From Bartonella sp. MM73XJBT.G (GTDB lineage: Bacteria > Pseudomonadota > Alphaproteobacteria > Rhizobiales > Rhizobiaceae): a DNA stretch of 64,000 bases. The stretch lies in assembly GCF_028618435.1 (NCBI RefSeq), contig NZ_JAQISW010000003.1:1-64000 (forward strand). The letters are read 5' to 3'. Positions 9,001-17,009 of this stretch are shown here, one piece after another. The notes under the pieces were generated by a model. The model did no database searches and was not told the origin of the DNA. It saw nothing but the letters and a program-made list of their open reading frames with translations. A program made the position numbers and the translations under genes. Each line of letters starts with the position of its first letter. Position 1 is the stretch's first letter.

Positions 9001-11586
9001 AAAATTAGTGTTCAATCTAAAATGTAAATTCCCTGAAAGATTACCGACCTCAAGTTTAGAGTAATGTGGATTCAATACTGTAGAAGTAAAAATAACACGT
9101 CCATTACCACTTAAGTTCTCAATTAAAGAACTTTCATTGTCCATATCAGAAGCGATAGCGTACAATTTTGTATCTCTGCCATTTAAAACAATTTTTTCGA
9201 CTTCAGTACGAGATCGCTCAGCGCCAGCATAAAGATAAATTCGCCCAGAATCATGAATCATGGTGCTTCCCTCTAATGTTGCACCAGGATGTAACCATGA
9301 TTGTGCTTGATTCTTAATGACTAAATCTTTTACATAACCCCCTAAATCTATTTTCTGAAAAGCATTCCCTTGTAAAAGAACACCAAGAGCTATTCCCCCC
9401 GCTAAAACGTGTTGCTCTCCACCAGAAAAGACCTCTGTATTAGATGCAAAACTGCTATAATCATCGAGATCTCCTTCTACATAAAGATTTTGTACCCCTC
9501 CTGCCTTAATCTTTGTATTAAAAACTTCTCCAGCATCGTACACATTCTGATATCCTCTCACCCCGTTTTTACCAGAAATGATAATGTCATAAGCGCTGCT
9601 TCTTACCATTTCCCCTTTGACATCAGAGCTTCCTGAAACAAACTGCTCACCACCGGAAATTTTAGCCCCTTCAGCTTTTCCCCCCTCCTCAACCTTTTGT
9701 TTTCCCCCTTTCTTGACGATACTATCTTGTGAAAGACCTTGCCTTTTAATAAGCTCAATCCCGCCTCTTTGAATTGTCGTATACAAACTAAAACCACCGT
9801 TATAAACAGAGAGCGTTCCACCATCTTTAACTGTATTACTAATTGAAGTTTCTCCATTGCTCTCAACTTTTTCGCTGCTCATGTCAAAGCTAGGATCCGT
9901 AATCGTAACAATCATTCCCTTTTCAATAGTCAATTCTGTAAGTTCATCCGGTAATGAAGAAGTAGATGACTGTAAGCTAAAATCAGAAAACAAAGAGGTA
10001 TTTGTCTTATCAAGAGCATAATTCGCATCTAAATACCAAGTTTTACCAGTGCCTTTATTGTTTCTATGTTTCAAATGATATCTATAGGTTCCGGCATCAA
10101 TCGTTTCGATTTTTTCACCAAAAATGTTTGTCAGAGTAAAATGAGCATTTCCACTGTGATCAGAAATTAATTTAAGCTTTTTGTGAGAAGAATTTATAAT
10201 TTCACGTCCAGAATCAGCCATGCTTATTGTGTGAGAACCAGAGCTCCTTTCTTTAATGACAAGATAATCGTTAAGGTTCTTGGCAAAGTTAACATTAAAA
10301 TCGAAATGGAAAGAACCTGAAAGATCATCAATATTAAGCTCAGAGTAATGCTTATGAGCCCCTAAAGAGGTAAAAATAACTCTTCCATTTCCTTTTAAAT
10401 TCTGGATATTAACCTGAGGTTTTTTGCTATTATCTTCAGAAGCAATAATGTAGAGTTTGGTATCTTCTCCGTTTAAATTAAGATTTTCTACTTCCGTAAC
10501 AGCTTCACCATTTCCAGCATAAAGATAGAGGCTGCCAAAATCATGAATATTTATATTCTTATCTAATATTGCACCAGCAAAAACCCACGATCGTGCTTGA
10601 TGATTAATTGTTAAATCATCCGCGTATCCAGCATCATATATCTTCTGAATCGCTCTATCGTATAAAGTAACTTCGCTCGCATTCCCTCCTGCAAAAATAT
10701 TCTGCGCCCCATTTTTAAAAAGTTTGGTATTTAGTGCAAAAGCTCCCTCATTGATTGTAAAGCCTTCATCCTCTGTATCGACTGCATCAGAATCTTCTGA
10801 AAAGCTGTTATTAAAATTCTCTTGACCATCAAGATTTTGAACACCCCCTTTCATAACCCTTGTGTCAACAGCTATCCCCCCACTATAGACACTTTGTAGT
10901 CCTGGCATTCCATCTGCTGCATAAATTTCAGCGCCATAAGCACTACTTTCCTTATCTTTACGCAACAAGCCATCTCCAAGGACTCCCTTACCCACAATAA
11001 TCTGCTCACCTCCATGGATTTTAGTCCCTTCAGCATTTGCACCACTTTCAATAATTTGTTGCCCCCCTTTTTTAACAAAAGCATATTCGGAAGTACTTAA
11101 GCTTTGGACAAACTCAATCCCACCATGCTCAATTGTTGTATCCCGACTAACACTGGCCGCATCAATGTAGAGTTTCCCCCCCTCTCGAACCGTATTATTG
11201 ATAGAATAGCCTGCATCTTCATAGCTAAAGCTATTTATTTTAGATCTTTCAGAGTCACGATTGGTAATATAGATCGTAGCATCATCGCTTATTATTGAAC
11301 TTGTAAGGACTTCAAAAAACAGATTTTCTTCCCCCTTCCTTTCCTCCTCTGAAAGCTTACTTTCTTCTATTGTCTTTTGATGCACTATCATTTTTGCCCC
11401 CCCTGTCTTTTCTTTTAATCCCCTCACTTTTGATAATAATTTTCTTGTCTCTTCTAGATGTTCATTGATAGCTACTGGTGTTAATAGCTTTTCTTTTAAT
11501 GTCGCTACGCCATCTGCATTTGCAATCTTGATAAAAAAACTACTGGTCATTAACGCATAAAAACTTAATTTCAATTTGCGTTGCAT
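6082..11586 (-). CDS. Giant autotransporter adhesin with three tandem passenger units
   Basis: 1834 residues. The ATG at 11586 is chosen because GGAGTGTGGATA stands directly before it, exactly as before the first autotransporter, and because the signal peptide (MQRKLKLSFYALMTSSFF...ANA) begins there; the ORF stays open 50 codons upstream. Three passenger units follow, about residues 25-520, 520-950 and 950-1404. Each has AIDA-like GG-turn repeats and then an autochaperone-like block closing with a WYL motif. An RGD lies in unit 2 (866-868) and a KGD at the same place in unit 3 (1324-1326). A basic and Ser/Thr-rich linker (about 1405-1528) precedes the barrel (about 1529-1834), which ends in ...IRYNF. 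The barrel DNA matches the first gene. Units probably arose by internal duplication and then diverged. Likely surface adhesin; exact role unknown. Confidence 0.93.
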   Translation of the reverse strand: MQRKLKLSFYALMTSSFFIKIANADGVATLKEKLLTPVAINEHLEETRKLLSKVRGLKEKTGGAKMIVHQKTIEESKLSEEERKGEENLFFEVLTSSIISDDATIYITNRDSERSKINSFSYEDAGYSINNTVREGGKLYIDAASVSRDTTIEHGGIEFVQSLSTSEYAFVKKGGQQIIESGANAEGTKIHGGEQIIVGKGVLGDGLLRKDKESSAYGAEIYAADGMPGLQSVYSGGIAVDTRVMKGGVQNLDGQENFNNSFSEDSDAVDTEDEGFTINEGAFALNTKLFKNGAQNIFAGGNASEVTLYDRAIQKIYDAGYADDLTINHQARSWVFAGAILDKNINIHDFGSLYLYAGNGEAVTEVENLNLNGEDTKLYIIASEDNSKKPQVNIQNLKGNGRVIFTSLGAHKHYSELNIDDLSGSFHFDFNVNFAKNLNDYLVIKERSSGSHTISMADSGREIINSSHKKLKLISDHSGNAHFTLTNIFGEKIETIDAGTYRYHLKHRNNKGTGKTWYLDANYALDKTNTSLFSDFSLQSSTSSLPDELTELTIEKGMIVTITDPSFDMSSEKVESNGETSISNTVKDGGTLSVYNGGFSLYTTIQRGGIELIKRQGLSQDSIVKKGGKQKVEEGGKAEGAKISGGEQFVSGSSDVKGEMVRSSAYDIIISGKNGVRGYQNVYDAGEVFNTKIKAGGVQNLYVEGDLDDYSSFASNTEVFSGGEQHVLAGGIALGVLLQGNAFQKIDLGGYVKDLVIKNQAQSWLHPGATLEGSTMIHDSGRIYLYAGAERSRTEVEKIVLNGRDTKLYAIASDMDNESSLIENLSGNGRVIFTSTVLNPHYSKLEVGNLSGNLHFRLNTNFEEQRGDYLLIKKGEGDHTISVIDYGIEIADSSLQNQNLVLELDLIHEQSGNAHFTLTDFSGEKASTIDGGAYMYALKTKDHNGGKTWYLAPLETTSTSVTPSSHTEFPIEKFPEKEENITPSQDVNINFDPYSDVINFSIREGGGILQSFLLDDDRVVYISDDGEQGALKQSMNATVAGSGTLYVETGGFSENTTVERGGSELIGEQGISSSTIIYDGGQQKVEGGGTALQTTIYGGDQLIWGDSYENGGIVGSSAYDTIIYGQGDTPGQQNVYDDGMAVGTKVMSGGIQTLAKWFPDDDNFAEKAGGLAIKTEVFAGGVQRVLAGGEANAVILRTGGAQEVHAESIVKNLTIEERANSWVFAGAILGGEIAVQDFGGLHLYAGDDHQQTKAENINLNGEEAQLYSISREFDDKSTHIKQLSGVGKVIFTSSEDDLYYSKLYVDNLSGSLHFDFNVSLAEGKGDYLFIENGSGSHTINVVDSGIEIADPFSTELDLILDQSGGASFTLQSFSGAKIGMVDGGTYTYGLKHKNIEDEEGKIWYLTAVYMDSAPREKRRRSRSARHLSQNQPVSSLSTLTNTQEHTIKLPRQKENRHKLSQKSSTSVSSIVSTLGSQMIKGALPHSLSSDTPQAAVSVSSQSLADQMTLRPSNQKQPSPQLSEKLSGSQFLTTPSTDAVLSMSVAPAMIFHNEMQSVRAGRGILDKNKRNTALWGYAIKAKESIATEHIDFKLDQTGIVLGINGLSEWANGEFYIGGFGSYDHARVAHTRGGTSGINSYGIGAYVTYVDHSGWYLDALLKYNHYQNRLKAVSTNGLGIEGSYKQWAVGTSFEAGYRLQTSKSSWLQPYGQFTWLQVEGKEIKLSNDMRGDVRPFTSLRSEVGLSLGYEFGSGMATSSQAYITAAWLRENKDDNQTVINEHHSFTTDLSGNGGKLGIGLSSFVSEQLKLYGEAHYVKGRKTKQSLQGILGIRYNF

Positions 11587-11598
11587 TATCCACACTCC
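11584..11598 (-). promoter_or_regulatory. Ribosome binding site/start box shared by first and third autotransporters
   Basis: The minus-strand sequence GGAGTGTGGATAATG, including the start codon, is identical before the first (2346-2360) and third autotransporter genes. The second has a different GGGAGG site. The identity decides the start of the third gene and shows that the similarity of the two genes includes their translation start as well as the barrel. Confidence 0.7.
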
Positions 11599-12153
11599 AT
11601 CATTCCAAATTTTAATCCCCCCATTTAGAAAAAAGTGCATAGACCAAAACAACATTCTGTAATGGCTCAACCTTCTATTTTTTTTAAGATAATCAAGCAT
11701 TCGATGATTAAGCTCTGACAGATAAAATGTACACAATGTGTTTTAAAATGTATGCACAACCAAAAGATTTATTTTTAAAGCATACACTTTAAAAGTGTTG
11801 TAATTATATTCATAAAAAAAATTTTAATATTTTTAAAACACTAAACACTAATTCTGTGAATAAGATTGATCCTCAATAGATAAAAATGGCCTTAAATTTT
11901 AAAGGAAATAGCACTGTGAATGAAGAAAGCCTTTATGAGACCGTATTTTTATTTCTCAGCATTTAAAATAGTTTCTTTATTTTATTCAATGTTGATAATC
12001 AAAAATACTTATTGATGTCCATCCGTCCGTCAGCATTGTTCAAATATATTAAGAAACATCATAATATCGACTCGACACTGATTTGAAATTTTTATAATTA
12101 TAGTTGGTTAATTCATATTTGATTTGTCATATATTGAAAGGGACATTCTATTC
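11587..12153. other. Divergent intergenic region, third autotransporter / MFS transporter
   Basis: 567 bp, very AT-rich. The left part is upstream of the third autotransporter; around 11727-11760 it shares AAAACACATT-type sequence with the region upstream of the first autotransporter (2421-2435), a possible common promoter element. The right part must drive the MFS gene; TATAAT occurs at about 12094-12099 with a poor TCGACA 15 bases upstream. No RNA gene was recognised. Confidence 0.4.
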
Positions 12154-13443
12154 ATGTCTATAAACTTAGAAATGCAAGGTACAAACAACAGAAATTCCCC
12201 TCGTCGCATTTTGTTTGCAAGCCTTATTGGCCCAACAATTGAATTCTTTGATTTCTATGTCTTTGCCACTGCTGCAGCGCTCATATTTCCTCATGTATTT
12301 TTTCCAACACAAAATGATCAGGTTGCCATTTTACAATCTTTCCTGATCTTTGGAGCAGCCTTTTTTTCTCGGCCCTTTGGATCAATTGTCTTTGGACATT
12401 TTGGAGATAAAGTTGGAAGAAAAGCGACACTTATTGCCTCTCTTCTCACAATGGGCCTTTCAACCGTAATTATTGGTTTTCTTCCTACATATGAAACCGC
12501 TGGATGGTTTGCCCCCTTCCTCTTAACCTTGTGCCGTATTGGACAAGGAATGGGATTAGGAGGAGAATGGGGAGGAGCTGTTTTGCTTGCAACAGAAAAT
12601 GCCCCTCCAGAAAAGCGAGGCTGGTACGCAATGTTTCCCCAATTAGGCGTTCCTATCGGTTTGTTTTTATCCATTGCTGTTTATTTAGGTCTGTTATACT
12701 TTCTCGATCATGATGCACTTGTCGCTTGGGGATGGCGCATCCCTTTCATTGCTTCAATTGTTTTTATGATTATAGGATTATGGGTTCGTCTTTCAATCAA
12801 TGAAACTGTTCAATTCAAAAAAAATCTTGAAAATAAAGAACGTGTCAAAGTTCCTATCGTCGATGTCTTTTTAAAATGTCCACGAATCTTATTTCTTGGA
12901 ATATTTTCCGGTATGGGAACATTTGTTTTGTTTTACTTGGTTACTGCATATTTATTAAGCTATTCAACAAACCATCTTCAGTTGTCATATTATCAAGCTC
13001 TTCAAGTCGAAATTGTCGGTGCTATTTTCTGTGGAATTTTTACGATCATTACTGGAAAACTCGCTGATCGTATTAGACGGAGAACTTTGATGATTTGGGT
13101 TACAATCATCACCGGTATCTATTCTTTTGCAATTCCTTATTTCTTAAATTCTGGAGTTTTAGGAGTCCTTGCAATGTCTGTCATTGGTTTATCTATCATG
13201 GGAATGATATACAGTCCTCTTGGTGCTGTTTTGGCTTCACCATACCCAACAGCCATTCGATACACAGGTTCTTCCATTACTTTTAACTTATCTGGTATCG
13301 TAGGAGCCTCTCTTGCACCTTACATTGCGGAATATTTGGTGCAACATTTTGATACGTCTTATATCGGCTATTATCTGCTTTTTGCTTCTTTTGTTTCACT
13401 GATTTGCTTTGTCGGATTTACAGATGATGAAATATCCAACTAA
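12154..13443 (+). CDS. MFS transporter, metabolite:H+ symporter (MHS) family
   Basis: 429 residues from the ATG at 12154, which has GAAAGGGA upstream; a TTG ten codons earlier also keeps the frame open. About 12 membrane helices. The loop motif GHFGDKVGRKAT between helices 2 and 3 and RIGQGMGLGGEWGGAVLLA are typical of the MHS subfamily (ProP, KgtP, ShiA). These import small organic acids or osmolytes with protons across the inner membrane. The substrate cannot be told from the sequence. It stands alone and its stop overlaps that of the convergent small gene by 4 bp. Confidence 0.88.
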   Translation: MSINLEMQGTNNRNSPRRILFASLIGPTIEFFDFYVFATAAALIFPHVFFPTQNDQVAILQSFLIFGAAFFSRPFGSIVFGHFGDKVGRKATLIASLLTMGLSTVIIGFLPTYETAGWFAPFLLTLCRIGQGMGLGGEWGGAVLLATENAPPEKRGWYAMFPQLGVPIGLFLSIAVYLGLLYFLDHDALVAWGWRIPFIASIVFMIIGLWVRLSINETVQFKKNLENKERVKVPIVDVFLKCPRILFLGIFSGMGTFVLFYLVTAYLLSYSTNHLQLSYYQALQVEIVGAIFCGIFTIITGKLADRIRRRTLMIWVTIITGIYSFAIPYFLNSGVLGVLAMSVIGLSIMGMIYSPLGAVLASPYPTAIRYTGSSITFNLSGIVGASLAPYIAEYLVQHFDTSYIGYYLLFASFVSLICFVGFTDDEISN

Positions 13444-13706
13444 AATGTAATAACAAAAAATAAAATAAAGACTGGCAAAAAAAATGCTGCCAGTCTCATC
13501 TTTAAAGATATAGGTTGCGGTATACTCCACCACAATATTCCCGCAAACAATGCACTTAAAAAGAAAAATAAAAAATCCGCAACATTGCTCATATCAGTAA
13601 CAGCAAACATTCCTGATAGAATATGCGTTGTTCCTAACCACGAAACGCAAAAAAAAGCCAACATCACAGCCCATAAAACAAGCAAAATTCGATCAATAAT
13701 CATCAT
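13440..13706 (-). CDS. Small hypothetical membrane protein (88 residues)
   Basis: Two adjacent ATGs (13706 and 13703) are possible starts. The product is almost wholly hydrophobic, with three likely membrane helices (about 5-25, 40-60, 68-87) and few charged residues. It overlaps the end of the upstream 59-residue gene by 14 bp and so is likely co-translated with it and with holC. I do not recognise the family. Codon use looks ordinary and no known domain is visible. Confidence 0.6.
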   Translation of the reverse strand: MMIIDRILLVLWAVMLAFFCVSWLGTTHILSGMFAVTDMSNVADFLFFFLSALFAGILWWSIPQPISLKMRLAAFFLPVFILFFVITF

Positions 13707-13872
13707 TATGCCGTTTCATTTTTTTTATTATAGACCATATCTTTAGCATGCCTAAAAGAAAAATCACAACAAAAACCCAACGCCCTCCCCCTGATCCTTC
13801 CGCAATAAAAAGTGTTGGATTTACGATTCCTACCAATCCTATAAAAAACAGAATAAAAGATACGAGACGCAT
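13693..13872 (-). CDS. Small hypothetical membrane protein (59 residues), coupled to holC
   Basis: I place the start at the ATG at 13872, because it overlaps the holC stop as TAATG, a classic translational-coupling junction; an ATG 14 codons upstream lies inside holC and would force a 43-bp overlap. Two membrane helices (about 3-22 and 32-49) separated by a glycine-rich loop (EGSGGG), with a basic tail KKMKRH. Family unknown. It may be a rhizobial small protein conserved with holC. Confidence 0.6.
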   Translation of the reverse strand: MRLVSFILFFIGLVGIVNPTLFIAEGSGGGRWVFVVIFLLGMLKIWSIIKKMKRHNDDY

Positions 13873-14318
13873 TAAATCTGTTTTTCCCAACGACAATCTT
13901 TGCTCTGTTGCCAATATGTTAAATTATGGTTTTCCATTTTATATTTTTTCCACTGTGCTCGAGCAAGATTCAACTGCTCATCATTTTTACCATCAAATAA
14001 CACAACAAGACGTTGATAAGCATCAATATCCAAACAAACAGCTCCCTCTATGAGAAAACGAATCTTTGAATCATTGGGATTTTCTTGTCCTGTCGTTAAA
14101 AATACAGGCTGAAAGTTTGAATATTGATCACACTCAGTTCCATGTCCAATAAATGATTCATCTGCATAAACCCATAAATGCATATCTATAGAATCGCATT
14201 GTTCTTTACTCACACATTGTATGGTTACCTTACCAAAACGGACCAACGCCCGCTCCACAAGCGTTGGTAAAATATCTTTTAGCGTTGACTGCGTCAAATG
14301 ATAGAATAAAATATCCAA
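13872..14318 (-). CDS. holC: DNA polymerase III subunit chi
   Basis: 148 residues, the usual size for alphaproteobacterial chi. Chi links the clamp loader (through psi where present) to single-strand binding protein at the replication fork. Family features seen: N-terminal beta strand DILFYHL, the QPVFLTTG segment, and AYQRLVVLFDG in the C-terminal half. The start is an unusual TTG (14318) with GAGGG nine bases upstream; no in-frame ATG offers a better N-terminus. It heads a three-gene unit with two small membrane proteins. Confidence 0.85.
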   Translation of the reverse strand: MDILFYHLTQSTLKDILPTLVERALVRFGKVTIQCVSKEQCDSIDMHLWVYADESFIGHGTECDQYSNFQPVFLTTGQENPNDSKIRFLIEGAVCLDIDAYQRLVVLFDGKNDEQLNLARAQWKKYKMENHNLTYWQQSKDCRWEKQI

Positions 14319-14721
14319 CCTCTTAAACCCTCATCACTCTTTAATAAATAACGCTAACACCTTTTTTAGAGAAACTTCTATATCCCTTATATAAAAGAAA
14401 ACGGTTCAAGATATAAACTTCTTTTTCGATTGAGGCGCATTATCTTTTTTCTTGTGACTTTAAAAGACTCCTTTAAAGATAATTTTTTTATTTTCAAGGT
14501 TAATAAAAAAATAAGCTATTCTTTGGAATCTTTGTAGACTATCGCGGAAAATAAAATATAATGTGTGAAAAAAATAAAGGGAATTTAACGAGCAATTTTG
14601 TATTATTTTTTGCTAAAAATGTCCAATCTCTGAAAGGGTGTTTTTTAATTTTATTACATTTTAACCGAAAACGGTAAAAGTATGTGCTATCGAATTAAAG
14701 ACTGAGGGTGTTTCCCAATTT
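14319..14721. other. 403-bp divergent intergenic region, holC / lptF
   Basis: Holds promoters for holC (minus) and the lptF operon (plus). Near lptF there is a short hairpin ACCG-AAAA-CGGT (14664-14675) flanked by T-runs on the left and A-runs on the right, a possible operator or leader hairpin. No gene is seen. As I recall, related rhizobia carry pepA (leucyl aminopeptidase) between holC and lptF; it is absent here. Confidence 0.45.
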
Positions 14722-15912
14722 ATGTGTATTATTGAGTTCTACATCCTAAAACGTGTCTTTGTTTTGTTTAGTTCTGTCATGATTGCAGCAGTAGGCGTTA
14801 GTTGGACGGTGCAAATTCTTGCACGGATAAACTTTCTCACAACAAGTAAACAAACATTCCTTACAGTCTTGCAATTTTCACTCTCATTGGTTCCTTCTGT
14901 TATTTTTCTTGTCATTCCATTTGCATTAGTAATCGCAGTTACAACTATCCTTTCAGCAATGAATCAAGACTCAGAACTTGCTGTCATCAATGCCTCTGGT
15001 TTTCCTAGAAGTACTGTTTGGAAACCTATTCTCCTTCTTGCTATTGTTGCGTCATGTATCTCCTTTTCTATTGCTAATTTTGTTGTTCCTCAAGCGCGTC
15101 TTCATATGCGACAAATGCTAGCGAGTGCTCATTTTGATCTTATTAATCTGTTCATTAGTGAAGGAAGCTTTCAAAAACTTGCCAATAACCTTTACATAGA
15201 AATTGGGGAACGGAATCCAAATGGAACACTTGAACGTCTTTTTATTGCCGACCAGCGTGACCCTAAAATGGATCTTTTTTATTATGCAACAAAAGCCTCC
15301 ATTATAAACAATCAAAATGGTCGTTTTTTAATCCTCAATAACGGTGAAATAGAAAGGGTCAATCATCAAAATAATAGCGTTTCAATCGTTCAATTTAGCG
15401 CATATACTTTTAGTCTAGGAGAATTTATTCCCAGTGATAAAAAACCTACTCTTTATCCAAAAGATCGGTCTCTTTCTTATTTACAAAACCCTGACCCAAA
15501 GGATCCCTACTATCAACGAAAACCACTCCAATATAAAGCTGAGTTTCACCGCCGACTAACGCAATGGCTCTATCCAATCGTTTTTTCACTTATTGCATTA
15601 GCAGCAACAGGAAATGTACACTCTCATCGACAAGCACGCTATTTAGCAAATTTCTTAGCGATTGCTTTTTCTTTTCTGGTCTATTGGATAGGGTATTTTT
15701 TCGCCGAAAAAGCGAAAAATGATCTTGCATATATCCCTTTCCTTTATATTACGCCCATAGGAACAAGTATATTTGTCTTTTTTATGCTTTTAACGAATCA
15801 TAAAATTGGACTTCCTGCAAAATTTAACGAGGTATTTCAAATCATTTTTCAAAAAGTAGTGAACAAATTTAAACATCGAAAATCTCAAGATTCTCCGGAT
15901 GAAATATCATGA
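14722..15912 (+). CDS. lptF: LPS export ABC transporter permease LptF
   Basis: 396 residues, YjgP/YjgQ family. With LptG and the LptB ATPase it extracts lipopolysaccharide from the inner membrane and pushes it onto the periplasmic LptC-LptA bridge. Three N-terminal helices (about 9-31, 53-75, 97-118), a periplasmic jelly-roll region (about 125-285) and three C-terminal helices (about 285-305, 313-333, 341-360) give the standard topology. ATG start with GAGGGTG upstream. It overlaps lptG as ATGA, so the pair is co-translated. First gene of the envelope operon lptF-lptG-lptD. Confidence 0.93.
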   Translation: MCIIEFYILKRVFVLFSSVMIAAVGVSWTVQILARINFLTTSKQTFLTVLQFSLSLVPSVIFLVIPFALVIAVTTILSAMNQDSELAVINASGFPRSTVWKPILLLAIVASCISFSIANFVVPQARLHMRQMLASAHFDLINLFISEGSFQKLANNLYIEIGERNPNGTLERLFIADQRDPKMDLFYYATKASIINNQNGRFLILNNGEIERVNHQNNSVSIVQFSAYTFSLGEFIPSDKKPTLYPKDRSLSYLQNPDPKDPYYQRKPLQYKAEFHRRLTQWLYPIVFSLIALAATGNVHSHRQARYLANFLAIAFSFLVYWIGYFFAEKAKNDLAYIPFLYITPIGTSIFVFFMLLTNHKIGLPAKFNEVFQIIFQKVVNKFKHRKSQDSPDEIS

Positions 15913-17009
15913 TTGGATGGACACTTGGACGCTATTTTTTTATACGTTACCTTAAAATAACGTGTTATTTTTGCGGGGGTATTTTGGTCCTTGCTCTTTT
16001 AATCGATTTCACAGAAAACTCTGGGAGGCTACCTTCCCTTCCACATTATACAGCAAAAGATGCATTGCTCCTCTCTGTTTTACGGATTCCTTTTATTATG
16101 CAACAACTTATCCCTTTTATTGCACTCTTTTCTGCAATGGCAACGCTTATCTCGCTTAACAAAAAACTTGAGCTTGTGGTTACGCGCTCAATCGGTGTTT
16201 CTGCATGGCAATTTCTTATGCCTGCTTGTTTGGGCGCTTTTCTTTTAGGATTATTATCAATTTTTCTCATTAATCCATTTGCTGCATGGGGGTTTTCTCA
16301 AGCAGAAAAAATGATGACTGAATGGCGTAATAATAATAATAATAATATCCTAACATCTCTTCATAATACCCGTATCCACTGGTTAACACAGCGTACAGAT
16401 TTAGGCAGAACAACCATTGGTGCTAAATTTATTACTGATCAAGGACCTTCTCTTCTCGATGCAACCTTTGTACAATACAAAGATGACGCAACAGTCAAAA
16501 ACTGGATTAACACCCCAAAAGCAACCTTAACCAATGGTGCTTGGTTCTTAACAAATGGCACAATCTATAAAATAGGACATCCTCCTGAAAAATTTACCGA
16601 GTTGAAAATAAAGACTAATCTAAAACCTGAATTTTTAACGGAACGTTTAGTGAATCCCGCAACTATTCCATTTTACCAATTACCTAAAAAAATTATGATC
16701 GCACGTTCATTTGGTTATTCTGCTAATAATTTTGATATGTATTTACAATCTTTGATTGCCTTACCAGCATTGCTTGTGGCAATGACTCTCATTGCAGCAA
16801 CTGTCTCTTTAAATTTTACGCGTTTTGGGCAATCTAGAACGTTGATTCTTGGTGGTGTAATCGCTGGATTTATGCTTTATGTTATTTCTGTACTCGTTCA
16901 AGCTTTTGGTAATGCTGGATATATTCCGCCAATTATTGCCGCTTGGACACCTGTTGTTATTGCATTATTCTTGGGAATCTCTTTTTTACTTCATAAAGAG
17001 GACGGCTAA
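15909..17009 (+). CDS. lptG: LPS export ABC transporter permease LptG
   Basis: 366 residues, the second YjgP/YjgQ permease. Same layout as LptF: helices near 12-32, 56-78 and 97-120, a periplasmic domain to about 270, then helices to the C-terminus. The start ATG overlaps the lptF stop (ATGA) and the stop TAA abuts the GTG of lptD, so the three are tightly coupled. A (TAA)6 triplet run at 16328-16345 encodes six asparagines (RNNNNNNIL) at the start of the periplasmic part; changes in its length would stay in frame. Confidence 0.93.
   Translation: MIGWTLGRYFFIRYLKITCYFCGGILVLALLIDFTENSGRLPSLPHYTAKDALLLSVLRIPFIMQQLIPFIALFSAMATLISLNKKLELVVTRSIGVSAWQFLMPACLGAFLLGLLSIFLINPFAAWGFSQAEKMMTEWRNNNNNNILTSLHNTRIHWLTQRTDLGRTTIGAKFITDQGPSLLDATFVQYKDDATVKNWINTPKATLTNGAWFLTNGTIYKIGHPPEKFTELKIKTNLKPEFLTERLVNPATIPFYQLPKKIMIARSFGYSANNFDMYLQSLIALPALLVAMTLIAATVSLNFTRFGQSRTLILGGVIAGFMLYVISVLVQAFGNAGYIPPIIAAWTPVVIALFLGISFLLHKEDG
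16328..16345 (+). repeat. (TAA)6 microsatellite inside lptG
   Basis: Six perfect TAA units read as AAT codons, giving an asparagine run in the periplasmic domain of LptG. Triplet runs can slip during replication without breaking the frame, so alleles with other asparagine counts are plausible. Functional effect unknown. Confidence 0.8.

Noticed and set aside
11587-11736. Fifty-codon N-terminal extension of the giant autotransporter
   Set aside because: The signal peptide and the GGAGTGTGGATAATG start box place the start at 11586; the extension would bury the signal.
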